The position numbers were made by a program, and so were the translations under genes. A stretch of DNA of 43,970 nt, taken from positions 1 to 43,970 of the forward strand of contig JAFXPO010000006.1 of NCBI GenBank assembly GCA_017527825.1. Reading direction: 5' to 3'. This document shows positions 13,742-21,021 of the stretch, one piece after another (positions within the stretch are counted from its first letter, which is position 1; each line of letters starts with the position of its first letter). The notes beneath the pieces were generated by a model, which was not told where the DNA came from, did not search any database, and saw nothing but the letters and a program-made list of their open reading frames with translations. This stretch comes from Oscillospiraceae bacterium. Lineage in GTDB: Bacteria > Bacillota > Clostridia > Oscillospirales > Oscillospiraceae.

Positions 13742-15334
13742 ATGAAACTGTACTTTTACGGCGCTGACCGCGCGGTGACGGGTTCCTGCCACTGTGTGAC
13801 GATCAACGGAAAACGCATTCTGGTCGACTGCGGCTTGCAGCAGGGACGCGATGAGCTGGACAACACGCTCCTGCCATTTGACGCAAGCGAGATTGACTAT
13901 GTGCTCATCACGCACGCCCACATTGACCACTCCGGCCGCATTCCGCTGCTGGTCAAGCAGGGCTTCCACGGCGAGATTCTGACCACGCGCCTCACGGGGC
14001 GGCTGCTGGAGATCATGTTGCTGGACTCCGCCAATATTCAGGAGAGCGACGCGGAGTATCTCAACCGCAAGGGCGAGCGCGCGGGACGCGAGCACGTCGA
14101 GCCGCTCTACACCGTCGCCGATGCGGAGGAGGCGATCCAGTACATCCGCACCTGCGACTATCACGAGACCATCGAGTTGTGCGAAGGCGTGGAGGTCACG
14201 TTCACCGACGCGGGGCATCTGCTCGGCTCCGCCAGCATCACCATGGTGCTCACAGAGGGTGACGTCATTAAGACGGTCGTCTTTTCCGGCGACATCGGCA
14301 ACGAGACCCAGCCCATTCTCTGCCCGCCGGAGCCGCTCCATCACGCGGACTATGTGCTCATGGAGTCCACCTACGGCAACCGAAACCACGAAGGCGAGTG
14401 GAACTACGAGGGGCGGCTTGCGGAGATCATCGACTCCACGCTCGCCGCGGGCGGCAACGTCATCATTCCGTCCTTCGCCGTGGGACGCGCACAGGAGCTG
14501 CTGTACTTTATCCGCAAGATCAAGGATCAGGGGATGGTCAAGTCCGTGCCGGACTTTCCGGTGTACATTGACTCGCCGCTGGCGAAGGCGGCGACGTCCA
14601 TCTTCTGCGGCAACGTCCACGGCTATGTGGACGAGGAATCGCTTGCGCTGGCGACGGACGACAAGCACATGTTCTCCTTTTCCAACCTGCACATGGTGGA
14701 GGGCGGCGAGGAGTCGAAGCTGCTCAACGCCGACCCTACGCCGAAGGTAATCATTTCCGCCTCCGGCATGTGCGACGCGGGACGCATCCGCCACCACCTC
14801 AAACACAACCTCTGGCGCTACAACTGCACCGTTGTGTTCGTGGGCTATCAGGTGCCCGGCACGCTGGGCCGCCGCATCATTGACGGCGCGGAGAGTGTCA
14901 AGCTCTTCGGCGAGGAGGTCGCGGTGCGGGCGAAGATCATCAACTTCAAGGGGCTGTCCGCCCACGCCGACCACGATCATCTGGTGCGCTGGGTGCAGAA
15001 TTTCGACCCCAAGCCCCAGCAGGTGTTCGTCGTCCACGGTGATGAGGACATCGCTCCCGCGTTCGCGGAGGAACTGCGCGGTTTAGGCTTTGCCGCCAAC
15101 GCGCCGAAGTTCACCGCGGTGTACGACCTCGCGCTGGGCGTCGCGCTGGAGGACGGCTATGCGCCTGAGCGCCGCAAGACCGACGCGCGGCGCCGTGCGG
15201 ACGTCATCTACAATAAGCTGGTCACTTCCGCCGAGGAACTGCTCCTGTTCATCAAGGGCAGCCGCGGCATGCCCAACAAGGATATGGCGTCGCTCACGTC
15301 TCAGATCCATGCGCTGATCGAGAAGTGGAAGTAA
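13742..15334 (+). CDS. Beta-CASP metallo-beta-lactamase-fold RNA hydrolase
   Basis: The 530-residue protein combines a metallo-beta-lactamase fold with a beta-CASP insert, like bacterial relatives of CPSF73. The metal motif is HAHIDHSG (His58, His60, Asp62, His63). More ligands appear in FTDAGHLLGSAS and VVFSGDIGNE. The beta-CASP region includes MESTYGNR (motif A), FAVGRAQELLYFI and ISASGMCDAGRIRHHL, and the final histidine lies in LSAHADHDHLVRW. Such enzymes act as RNA endo- or exonucleases in the cytoplasm. A C-terminal tail of about 60 residues (from RRKTDARRRADVIYNKL) follows the core. GGGGAGGAAAG precedes the ATG. The gap to rlmD is 45 bases with no terminator, so the two may share a transcript. 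Confidence 0.88.
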   Translation: MKLYFYGADRAVTGSCHCVTINGKRILVDCGLQQGRDELDNTLLPFDASEIDYVLITHAHIDHSGRIPLLVKQGFHGEILTTRLTGRLLEIMLLDSANIQESDAEYLNRKGERAGREHVEPLYTVADAEEAIQYIRTCDYHETIELCEGVEVTFTDAGHLLGSASITMVLTEGDVIKTVVFSGDIGNETQPILCPPEPLHHADYVLMESTYGNRNHEGEWNYEGRLAEIIDSTLAAGGNVIIPSFAVGRAQELLYFIRKIKDQGMVKSVPDFPVYIDSPLAKAATSIFCGNVHGYVDEESLALATDDKHMFSFSNLHMVEGGEESKLLNADPTPKVIISASGMCDAGRIRHHLKHNLWRYNCTVVFVGYQVPGTLGRRIIDGAESVKLFGEEVAVRAKIINFKGLSAHADHDHLVRWVQNFDPKPQQVFVVHGDEDIAPAFAEELRGLGFAANAPKFTAVYDLALGVALEDGYAPERRKTDARRRADVIYNKLVTSAEELLLFIKGSRGMPNKDMASLTSQIHALIEKWK

Positions 15335-15379
15335 CTACAATAATGTGAATAAAACCCAAAAACGGGGGACGGATCACCA

Positions 15380-16744
15380 TTGGAAACGGTTCAGGAATTG
15401 AAGAAGAATCAAATTCACACCGTCCGCATAGAGGGCTATGCGGACGGCGGCGCGGGCGTCGCCAGAATCGACGGCCGCGTCGTTTTTGTGCAGGGCGCGC
15501 TGCGCGGCGAGACCTGCCGCGCGTTGATCCTCAAGGTCAACAAGCGCGTCGCATACGCCAAGGCGGTGGAGATTCTGTCGCCCTCGGCGCATCGCATGGA
15601 ATCGGACTGCCCGTATTTTCCGCGCTGCGGCGGCTGCACCTATCGGCACATGGAGTACGCCGAGGAAAAGCAGCTCAAGCGCCAGCGCGTGCAGGACGAT
15701 TTGCGCCGACTCGGCGGCAGCGACGTGGCGGTGGAGGCGATCCTCGGCGCGGATACCATTCAGCGCTGCCGCAACAAATCCATTTGGCCGGTGTCGCCCG
15801 CCGGCGCGGTGGGGTTCTACCGTGCGCGGACGCACGAGGTCGTCAACGCTGAGCGCTGCCTGCTGGTGCATCCGGCGGCGGAGGCGGCAGCCGACGCGCT
15901 GCGGGCGTGGATGGCGCGCTGGGACGTGCGGGGCTATGACGAGACCACCGGCGATGGGCTGATTCGCCACCTGTTTACGCGGAACAACACCAAGGGACAG
16001 TCTCTGCTGTGCGTTGTGGCGAACGCGGCGGCGCTTCCCCATGAGCGTGAACTGGTGGAGGCGCTGCGCGGCGCCTGCCCGGACGCCGTAGGCATTCTGC
16101 TGAACACCAACATGAAAAACACCAACGTGGTGCTGGGGGACAGCTACCGCACCCTCTGGGGCAGCAACCGCATCGCGGACACACTCTGTGGGTTTACGTT
16201 CCTGATCTCGGTGCCGTCCTTCTATCAGGTCAATCACGCGCAGTGCGAAAAGCTTTACGCCAAGGCGATCGAGTTTGCCGCGCTCACCGGCGAGGAAACG
16301 GCGCTGGACCTCTACTGCGGCGCGGGAACGATCACGCTGCTGCTCGCCCGTTACGCCAAGCGTGCCATTGGCGCGGAGATCGTGCCGGAGGCGATTGCCG
16401 ACGCGCGGGACAGCGCGGAGCGCAACGGGGTCAAAAACGTGGACTTCTTCCTCGGTGACGCCTCGGCGGTGGCGGCGCGATTCGCGGAAAAGGGGCTGCG
16501 CCCCGATGTGGTGACCGTCGACCCGCCGCGCAAGGGGCTTGCGGAGGACGTGATCCGCGCCATTGGCGACATGGCGCCGCCGCGGGTGGTGTACGTCTCC
16601 TGCGACCCGGCGACGCTGGGACGCGACGTGAAGCGCTTCTCGGAGTTGGGCTATACCGCCGTGCGCGCCTGCGCGGTGGATATGTTTCCCCGCGCGGATC
16701 ATGTGGAGACGGTGGTATTGATGACAAAAGATAGTATCCCTTGA
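15380..16744 (+). CDS. rlmD: 23S rRNA (uracil-C5)-methyltransferase, RlmD/RumA family
   Basis: The 454-residue protein begins with a TRAM RNA-binding domain (about 5-65), has cysteines for a 4Fe-4S cluster (Cys77, Cys83, Cys86 in CPYFPRCGGCTY and a fourth in NAERCLLVHP), and a SAM methyltransferase domain with ALDLYCGAGTITLLLA, TVDPPRKGL and the catalytic cysteine in VVYVSCDPATLGRD. It transfers methyl to a uracil C5 in 23S rRNA (RlmD-type) or possibly tRNA (TrmA/TrmFO-independent relatives); Firmicutes often have several paralogs, so the exact site is uncertain. The start is a TTG at 15380 after GGGGGACGG; no ATG is nearby in frame. Confidence 0.85.
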   Translation: METVQELKKNQIHTVRIEGYADGGAGVARIDGRVVFVQGALRGETCRALILKVNKRVAYAKAVEILSPSAHRMESDCPYFPRCGGCTYRHMEYAEEKQLKRQRVQDDLRRLGGSDVAVEAILGADTIQRCRNKSIWPVSPAGAVGFYRARTHEVVNAERCLLVHPAAEAAADALRAWMARWDVRGYDETTGDGLIRHLFTRNNTKGQSLLCVVANAAALPHERELVEALRGACPDAVGILLNTNMKNTNVVLGDSYRTLWGSNRIADTLCGFTFLISVPSFYQVNHAQCEKLYAKAIEFAALTGEETALDLYCGAGTITLLLARYAKRAIGAEIVPEAIADARDSAERNGVKNVDFFLGDASAVAARFAEKGLRPDVVTVDPPRKGLAEDVIRAIGDMAPPRVVYVSCDPATLGRDVKRFSELGYTAVRACAVDMFPRADHVETVVLMTKDSIP

Positions 16745-16798
16745 TTTGTGAGGAAAACGTTGTTAAATCATCCTACTGCCTCGCCCCTGCCCGGTGAC

Positions 16799-16827
16799 TT
16801 GCGCTCTGCCGGAAACTGTGTTATGAT
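16799..16827 (+). promoter_or_regulatory. Sigma-A promoter of the diguanylate cyclase gene
   Basis: TTGCGC (16799-16804) and TATGAT (16822-16827) are 17 bases apart, 34 bases before the ATG. GGGAGG lies 8 bases from the start codon. Confidence 0.7.
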
Positions 16828-16861
16828 GACTCGGTGATCAACCGGATCGGGAGGCTGCGGG

Positions 16862-17854
16862 ATGGCAGAGTGTCAACCAACTGAACAGAACAAGTGGGAC
16901 GGGCCGGCCACATACGGCGCGGCGTATCACGGACCTCACCGCCGCAGAACCGACCTCCCCGAAAAGCCGGGACTGCGTGAGAAAGGCTCTGTGCGGCTGC
17001 AAAGCATCAACGGGATCATCGCCGCTGTCGCCTGTATGATCTCGCTGGTGCTGCTGGCGACGATTCAGCGCAAGCAGACGCTTATTGAAGAACTGATCGG
17101 GGCGGACGGTACCGCCGTGGAGCTGCTGCGGGACCTGATGGAGCGCCAGCAGGCGCTCACCGGTGTTTTGCTGCTGGTGGTGCTGGTGGAGGTCTTTTGC
17201 GTTGTGACATTGATTCTGTGGCCTATCGAGGAGTACATCGACCGCATCCGCGCAAGCAAGACGCTGCCGCTGCGCGGGTCCTATGAGCTGCGTTACCTTG
17301 CCAAGGCATACAACGCCATGTTTGAGGAAAACATGCTGCGCAATGAGGAGCTGCGCTACAAGGTCGAGCATGACGCGCTGACGGGGCTCTACAACCGCGG
17401 CGCTTACGAAAAGCTGCTGGCGGAGCACGGACGCGAGGGCAGCATCGCGCTGCTGTGGATCGACGTGGACATGTTCAAGAGCGTCAACGATACCTACGGC
17501 CATGATATCGGCGACAAGGTGCTGCAAAAGGTGGCGCGGCTGCTGGCGGGAGATTTCCGCGCGACAGACTACGCCTGCCGCACCGGCGGCGATGAGTTTG
17601 CGGTGATTATGACGGAAGTTTCACCGGATCAGCAGCAGGTTGTCATGAGCAGAGTGCGCGCGGTACAGGAGGGCTTGCGGGACGTGTCAGACGGCTTGCC
17701 GCTGGTGACGCTGAGCATCGGCGTTGCCTTCAGCGACCAACGGCAGGAGGGCGAGGAACTCTTCAAAATGGCGGACAAGGCGCTCTACCGCGTCAAGGAG
17801 GCGGGGCGCAACGGCTGCTCGTTCTTCAACGAAGAGGATCGAAAAACAAAATAA
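16862..17854 (+). CDS. Membrane diguanylate cyclase (GGDEF protein)
   Basis: The 330-residue protein has a polar N-terminus of about 45 residues, a membrane helix (about 48-68), a short outer loop of about 28 residues, a second helix (about 98-120), a HAMP-like linker (about 121-163) and a GGDEF domain (about 165-326). The active site reads GGDEF (242-246), so it should make cyclic di-GMP from two GTP. The inhibitory I-site RxxD is present as RATD (233-236), exactly five residues before GGDEF, implying product feedback. The substrate-binding DVDMFKSVNDTYGHDIGD stretch is intact. The sensor loop is too short for a ligand domain, so the signal may be sensed in the membrane. No phosphodiesterase is near. 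Confidence 0.9.
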   Translation: MAECQPTEQNKWDGPATYGAAYHGPHRRRTDLPEKPGLREKGSVRLQSINGIIAAVACMISLVLLATIQRKQTLIEELIGADGTAVELLRDLMERQQALTGVLLLVVLVEVFCVVTLILWPIEEYIDRIRASKTLPLRGSYELRYLAKAYNAMFEENMLRNEELRYKVEHDALTGLYNRGAYEKLLAEHGREGSIALLWIDVDMFKSVNDTYGHDIGDKVLQKVARLLAGDFRATDYACRTGGDEFAVIMTEVSPDQQQVVMSRVRAVQEGLRDVSDGLPLVTLSIGVAFSDQRQEGEELFKMADKALYRVKEAGRNGCSFFNEEDRKTK

Positions 17855-17860
17855 GGCGCG

Positions 17861-17895
17861 AGCGCCGGCATCTTCACAGCGAGGATGGCGGCGCT
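17861..17895 (+). terminator. Terminator after the diguanylate cyclase gene
   Basis: AGCGCCGGCATC (17861-17872) pairs with GATGGCGGCGCT (17884-17895) with one mismatch, followed by ATCTTTTTCC. Confidence 0.75.
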
Positions 17896-17905
17896 ATCTT
17901 TTTCC

Positions 17906-17972
17906 TGTAAACTGTAAAATAATATTGTAACAATATTGACAAAATGTAAATGTACATATATACTGATGTAAA
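17906..17972 (+). promoter_or_regulatory. GH32-like gene promoter with TGTAAA boxes and a palindrome
   Basis: TTGACA (17936-17941) and TATACT (17959-17964) are 17 bases apart. TGTAAA occurs at 17906, 17913, 17945 (in the spacer) and 17967, and again at 18020. The 17-base palindrome AATATTGTAACAATATT (17921-17937) abuts the -35 box. The same hexamer crowds the promoters at 20715-20925, which suggests common control by the LacI-type repressor. Confidence 0.65.
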
Positions 17973-18041
17973 GTCTCGGACAATGCACATTCAACGGTTC
18001 CTTCCAATCCATTAAGACCTGTAAAGAAAGGTGTGTGTACG

Positions 18042-19571
18042 ATGCGTCACAGTCAAAAGATTCTTGCGCTGCTCCTGTTCTCGGCGCTGCTGCTCACCGC
18101 GTGTGGAGCGCCCGCCGCAAGCCTGCCGGACGAGCCTTATTCCGCGGTGGACTATCAGTTGTATCCCATCCCGGAGGGCGGATATGTGGGTGACGTCATG
18201 CCGTTTGTGACCGACGACGGGACGCTGGAGCTGTACTACCTGTACGACACGGATCACAACGGGCAGGGCTACCACCCCATCTACAAATACAGCACTGACG
18301 ACCTGACCGGCTACGAGGATCACGGCATGGTGCTCAATTTCGGGCAGATGTCGGATCCCGACCCGGCACTGGGTACCGGTTCCGTCTTTCAGGACGCCGA
18401 CGGACTCTATCATCTCTTCTATACTGGTCACAACGACACCGGCAACGGCGGGCGCGGCAAGGAGTGCGTGATGCATGCCACCAGCACCGACCGCGAGAAT
18501 TGGACGAAGGAATCCGAGCCTGTCCTGTTTGCGCCGGGGAACTACTCGAAGGACGATTTCCGCGACCCGGAGGTGTTCTGGGTCGAGGAAGAGCAGTGCT
18601 ACTGGATGCTCATTGCGGCGCGCGACAACGCCCTCGGCGGCGTGGTGGCAAGGTACACCTCCCCCGATCTCAAGAACTGGACGTTCATGGGCCCCTTCTA
18701 TGCGCCGATGGCGCAGTACATGCTGGAGTGCCCGGATTTGTTCCGCATGGGGGACACCTGGTACCTCACCTACAGTTGGGACTGCGTGACATATTACGCC
18801 ATCAGCGACTCCATGAACGGTCCCTTCCTCGCACCGGATGACAACATCCTGGATGGTCAGAGCACGACGGAGGGCAGCGGTTTCGTGTTCTATGCCGCCA
18901 AGACCGCGGAAAAAGACGGCAATCTCTATCTGTGCGGCTGGCACGGACGCGCCGGCCTCAGCGGGGATTCCGGCGTCTATCAGTGGGCGGGCAATATCAT
19001 GAACCACCAACTCGTGCAGCACGAGGACAAGACGCTGGGCGTGAAAGCGCCGGAGACCTTCGCCGATTACTTCACGACTGCCAAGCCCTTCGCGGCGGCG
19101 AAGAAAGAGGGCGATGTGAAGGTTGTCAAGGACAGCGTGAAGCTCTCGGCGGCGGAAGGAAGCTATGCGCTGGCGGATTTGGGTACCCGCGCCCCCACGA
19201 TGATGCTGGAGTGCGACGTGACGCTGGACGCCAACGGCTGCGCGGGGTTTGCCTTCGGCGGCAGCGAGAAGGACGAGACCTACACCGCGCTGTGTCTGGA
19301 CGCGGGGCGCGACCTGCTGCACTACGAAGGCTATGAGATCACGGAGATCGACCGGTACGATCCGGCGGCATACACCCGCTTCGCGTTCTCCGGCGACAAG
19401 AGCCATCATGTGACGCTGGTGTGCGAAAATGAGATCGTTGTCCTCTATGTGGACAACGTCAAGGCGCTCAGCTCCCGCATCTCGCATTCTACCGACGGCG
19501 CGCACATCGGACTGTTTGCCAACGGCTGCAAGGCGACGTTCAGCAACATCAGCGTGAGCGTACCGGGATAA
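18042..19571 (+). CDS. GH32-like (clan GH-J) lipoprotein, probable fructan-active enzyme
   Basis: From the ATG at 18042, supported by AAAGGTG upstream, the protein has 509 residues. ILALLLFSALLLTAC is a lipoprotein signal with Cys21. A five-bladed propeller follows (about 36-320), with candidate catalytic residues Asp51 in YVGDVMPFV, Asp175 in FRDPEVFW and Glu229 in MLECPDLF, the RDP and EC motifs of GH32. The usual WMNDPNG opening of GH32 is absent and replaced by GGYVGDVMPF, so the subfamily is divergent. A C-terminal beta-sandwich (about 335-509) resembles the GH32 C domain. It would act outside the cell on fructans or related sugars. It is flanked by terminators and is convergent with a LacI-type gene. 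Confidence 0.8.
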   Translation: MRHSQKILALLLFSALLLTACGAPAASLPDEPYSAVDYQLYPIPEGGYVGDVMPFVTDDGTLELYYLYDTDHNGQGYHPIYKYSTDDLTGYEDHGMVLNFGQMSDPDPALGTGSVFQDADGLYHLFYTGHNDTGNGGRGKECVMHATSTDRENWTKESEPVLFAPGNYSKDDFRDPEVFWVEEEQCYWMLIAARDNALGGVVARYTSPDLKNWTFMGPFYAPMAQYMLECPDLFRMGDTWYLTYSWDCVTYYAISDSMNGPFLAPDDNILDGQSTTEGSGFVFYAAKTAEKDGNLYLCGWHGRAGLSGDSGVYQWAGNIMNHQLVQHEDKTLGVKAPETFADYFTTAKPFAAAKKEGDVKVVKDSVKLSAAEGSYALADLGTRAPTMMLECDVTLDANGCAGFAFGGSEKDETYTALCLDAGRDLLHYEGYEITEIDRYDPAAYTRFAFSGDKSHHVTLVCENEIVVLYVDNVKALSSRISHSTDGAHIGLFANGCKATFSNISVSVPG

Positions 19572-19601
19572 ACCTGTCCCGCAGCCATCAAAAAAGAACT
19601 G

Positions 19602-19634
19602 AAAAGCCCGGAATCGTGATGATTCCGGGCTTTT
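19602..19634. terminator. Bidirectional terminator between GH32-like gene and LacI-type gene
   Basis: AAAAGCCCGGAATC (19602-19615) pairs perfectly with GATTCCGGGCTTTT (19621-19634). A/T runs flank both arms, and the repressor stop codon lies 1 base beyond. Confidence 0.9.
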
Positions 19635-19635
19635 G

Positions 19636-20676
19636 TTATGTCCGATGCGTGGAGGCTCTCCACACCGGGGTGGTCTGGACGTAGGTAATGCGGCAGGGAC
19701 GCTCCGGGTTTTGAATGCGCCCCGCCAGAATGTCCGCCGCGAGGCGGGCAATGTCAATGCTGGGAATTTCCGCGGTCGTGATGGCAGGGTCCGTCATGCC
19801 CGACTGGGGGAGACCGTCAAAGCCGGTGAGCATTACGTCATTTGGGACGGACAGTGAAAGCCGCTTCAACGCCGCGAGCATGTGAATGGCGAGAAAGTCG
19901 TTGGCGCAGACAAACGCGTCCGGCATGACGGGCATTTCCCGGAGCTTCGATCCCAGCCACTCCGGGTCGTGATACGGCTCCCGGTCGTCGGCGAGGATAC
20001 AGAGCGACCGCTCAAGCGCCAGCCCCGACTCCTCCAGAGCGGCGCGGAACCCCATCCACCGCTCATAAAAGCTGTTGCAGTGGTTGATGTCCCCGACGAA
20101 GCCGAGACGGCGCGCGCCCTGGGCGATGACGTGTTTCGTGAGTGAAACAGTGCTCGCGACATTTTCCATATACAGAACGTCGCACTTTGGCGGCACGGTG
20201 CCGGCGTTGGCGAACATGTCCATAAACAGTGCGGGAATCCCAAGGCTGCAAATCATGTCCTGATATTGCCGGTCAAACAGCTCCATACAGAGAATGCCCG
20301 CGGTCTGCGCCAGATTCAGATGCGCGGGCAGAACGCGGCGCTCCGTCTCTTCACCGGATATTTCGTACATCATCAGCGTGTAGCCGAAGCGGGAGAGCGT
20401 CTGGGTAAAGTACGGGAGGAAAATGGTGCCGAAGTGATAGTTCTCCGGCATCCGCTGCGTCAGCAGAGCAATCGACTTGCTGTAATCCGTTGACGTCATC
20501 TGCTTGGGGACGCTCTTATATGCCTGACGGTATCCAAGCTCTTCGGCTTTTTGAAGGATTCGCTGCTGTGTTGCCGGCGGCACTGCGCCTCTGCCGTTGA
20601 AGACTTTGGATACCGTGTTGCGCGAAAGACCGCAGGCGTCGGCAATGTCCTGCATGGTCACTTTTTTGGATGGCAT
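19636..20676 (-). CDS. LacI-family transcriptional regulator
   Basis: The 346-residue protein opens with a LacI helix-turn-helix and hinge (VTMQDIADACGLSRNTVSKV then FNGRGAVPPATQQRILQKA), followed after about 65 residues by a periplasmic-binding-like effector domain (SIALLTQRMPENYHFGTIFL to PSIDIARLAADILAG). It probably represses the neighbouring GH32-like gene and the divergent surface-protein operon until a sugar is bound; this is inferred from position and shared TGTAAA boxes. AAAGGAG lies before the ATG. Its own promoter (20715-20743) sits next to TGTAAA boxes at 20751 and 20760, so autoregulation is plausible. Ligand unknown; the GH32-like neighbour points to a fructan-derived sugar. Confidence 0.9.
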   Translation of the reverse strand: MPSKKVTMQDIADACGLSRNTVSKVFNGRGAVPPATQQRILQKAEELGYRQAYKSVPKQMTSTDYSKSIALLTQRMPENYHFGTIFLPYFTQTLSRFGYTLMMYEISGEETERRVLPAHLNLAQTAGILCMELFDRQYQDMICSLGIPALFMDMFANAGTVPPKCDVLYMENVASTVSLTKHVIAQGARRLGFVGDINHCNSFYERWMGFRAALEESGLALERSLCILADDREPYHDPEWLGSKLREMPVMPDAFVCANDFLAIHMLAALKRLSLSVPNDVMLTGFDGLPQSGMTDPAITTAEIPSIDIARLAADILAGRIQNPERPCRITYVQTTPVWRASTHRT

Positions 20677-20714
20677 GGCGGGCTCCTTTTGTCAGTTTTG
20701 TTCGGAATGACCCT

Positions 20715-20743
20715 ATATTATCACAGAAAACTGGGCAAATCAA
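20715..20743 (-). promoter_or_regulatory. Sigma-A promoter of the LacI-type repressor
   Basis: On the minus strand TTGATT (20738-20743) and TAATAT (20715-20720) are 17 bases apart. TGTAAA boxes at 20751 and 20760 lie directly upstream of the -35 box. Confidence 0.65.
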
Positions 20744-20847
20744 GAACAAATGTAAATTGTGTAAACCAAATCGTGGGTGAGTTGACCAAAACGGGGTCAG
20801 CTGCTTTGTGCAGTGCGCGGGAAATAAAAAAAAGTACGGAGAGAGGA

Positions 20848-20884
20848 TTGACAACGATTTCCTGTAAATGTAAATTATTTACAG
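20848..20884 (+). promoter_or_regulatory. Promoter of the surface-protein operon with overlapping operator
   Basis: TTGACA (20848-20853) is followed after 17 bases by TAAATT (20871-20876). The inverted repeat CTGTAAAT (20862-20869) and ATTTACAG (20877-20884) straddles this -10, where a bound repressor would block RNA polymerase. Two TGTAAA hexamers abut at 20863-20874. Confidence 0.6.
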
Positions 20885-20888
20885 AATA

Positions 20889-20925
20889 CTATCATAATGT
20901 AAAAGTGAAGTTTACATTATGATAG
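20889..20925. repeat. 15-bp perfect inverted repeat, candidate operator
   Basis: CTATCATAATGTAAA (20889-20903) and its exact reverse complement (20911-20925) flank a 7-base spacer. The inner ends are TGTAAA and TTTACA, the same boxes found in the GH32-like promoter. It lies just downstream of the operon promoter. There is no T-run, so an operator or an mRNA 5' stem is more likely than a terminator. Confidence 0.85.
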
Positions 20926-21021
20926 AGGTGCTCAGTCGGCGTGGCACGTCGCGTCGGGCGCACGCGGGAAATGCGGCATAGGCGCTTTGGCGTCGCCGCG
21001 CGTAAAAAAGGAGGAGGAAAG

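Larger units (their letters stand above)
20677..21021. other. Divergent regulatory region between repressor and surface-protein operon
   Basis: This 345-base gap holds no convincing gene. It is AT-rich compared with the rest of the window. It contains the repressor promoter, the operon promoter, five TGTAAA and two TTTACA boxes, a large inverted repeat, and a GC-rich leader of about 95 bases (20927-21021) before the lipoprotein start. A GTG at 20941 opens a 27-codon in-frame extension, but the leader lacks a ribosome binding site and the extension is not signal-peptide-like. Confidence 0.7.

Noticed and set aside
20941..21021. Upstream GTG that would extend the lipoprotein by 27 residues
   Set aside because: It would put a basic stretch before a typical lipoprotein signal and lacks a ribosome binding site; the ATG at 21022 has GGAGGAGG.
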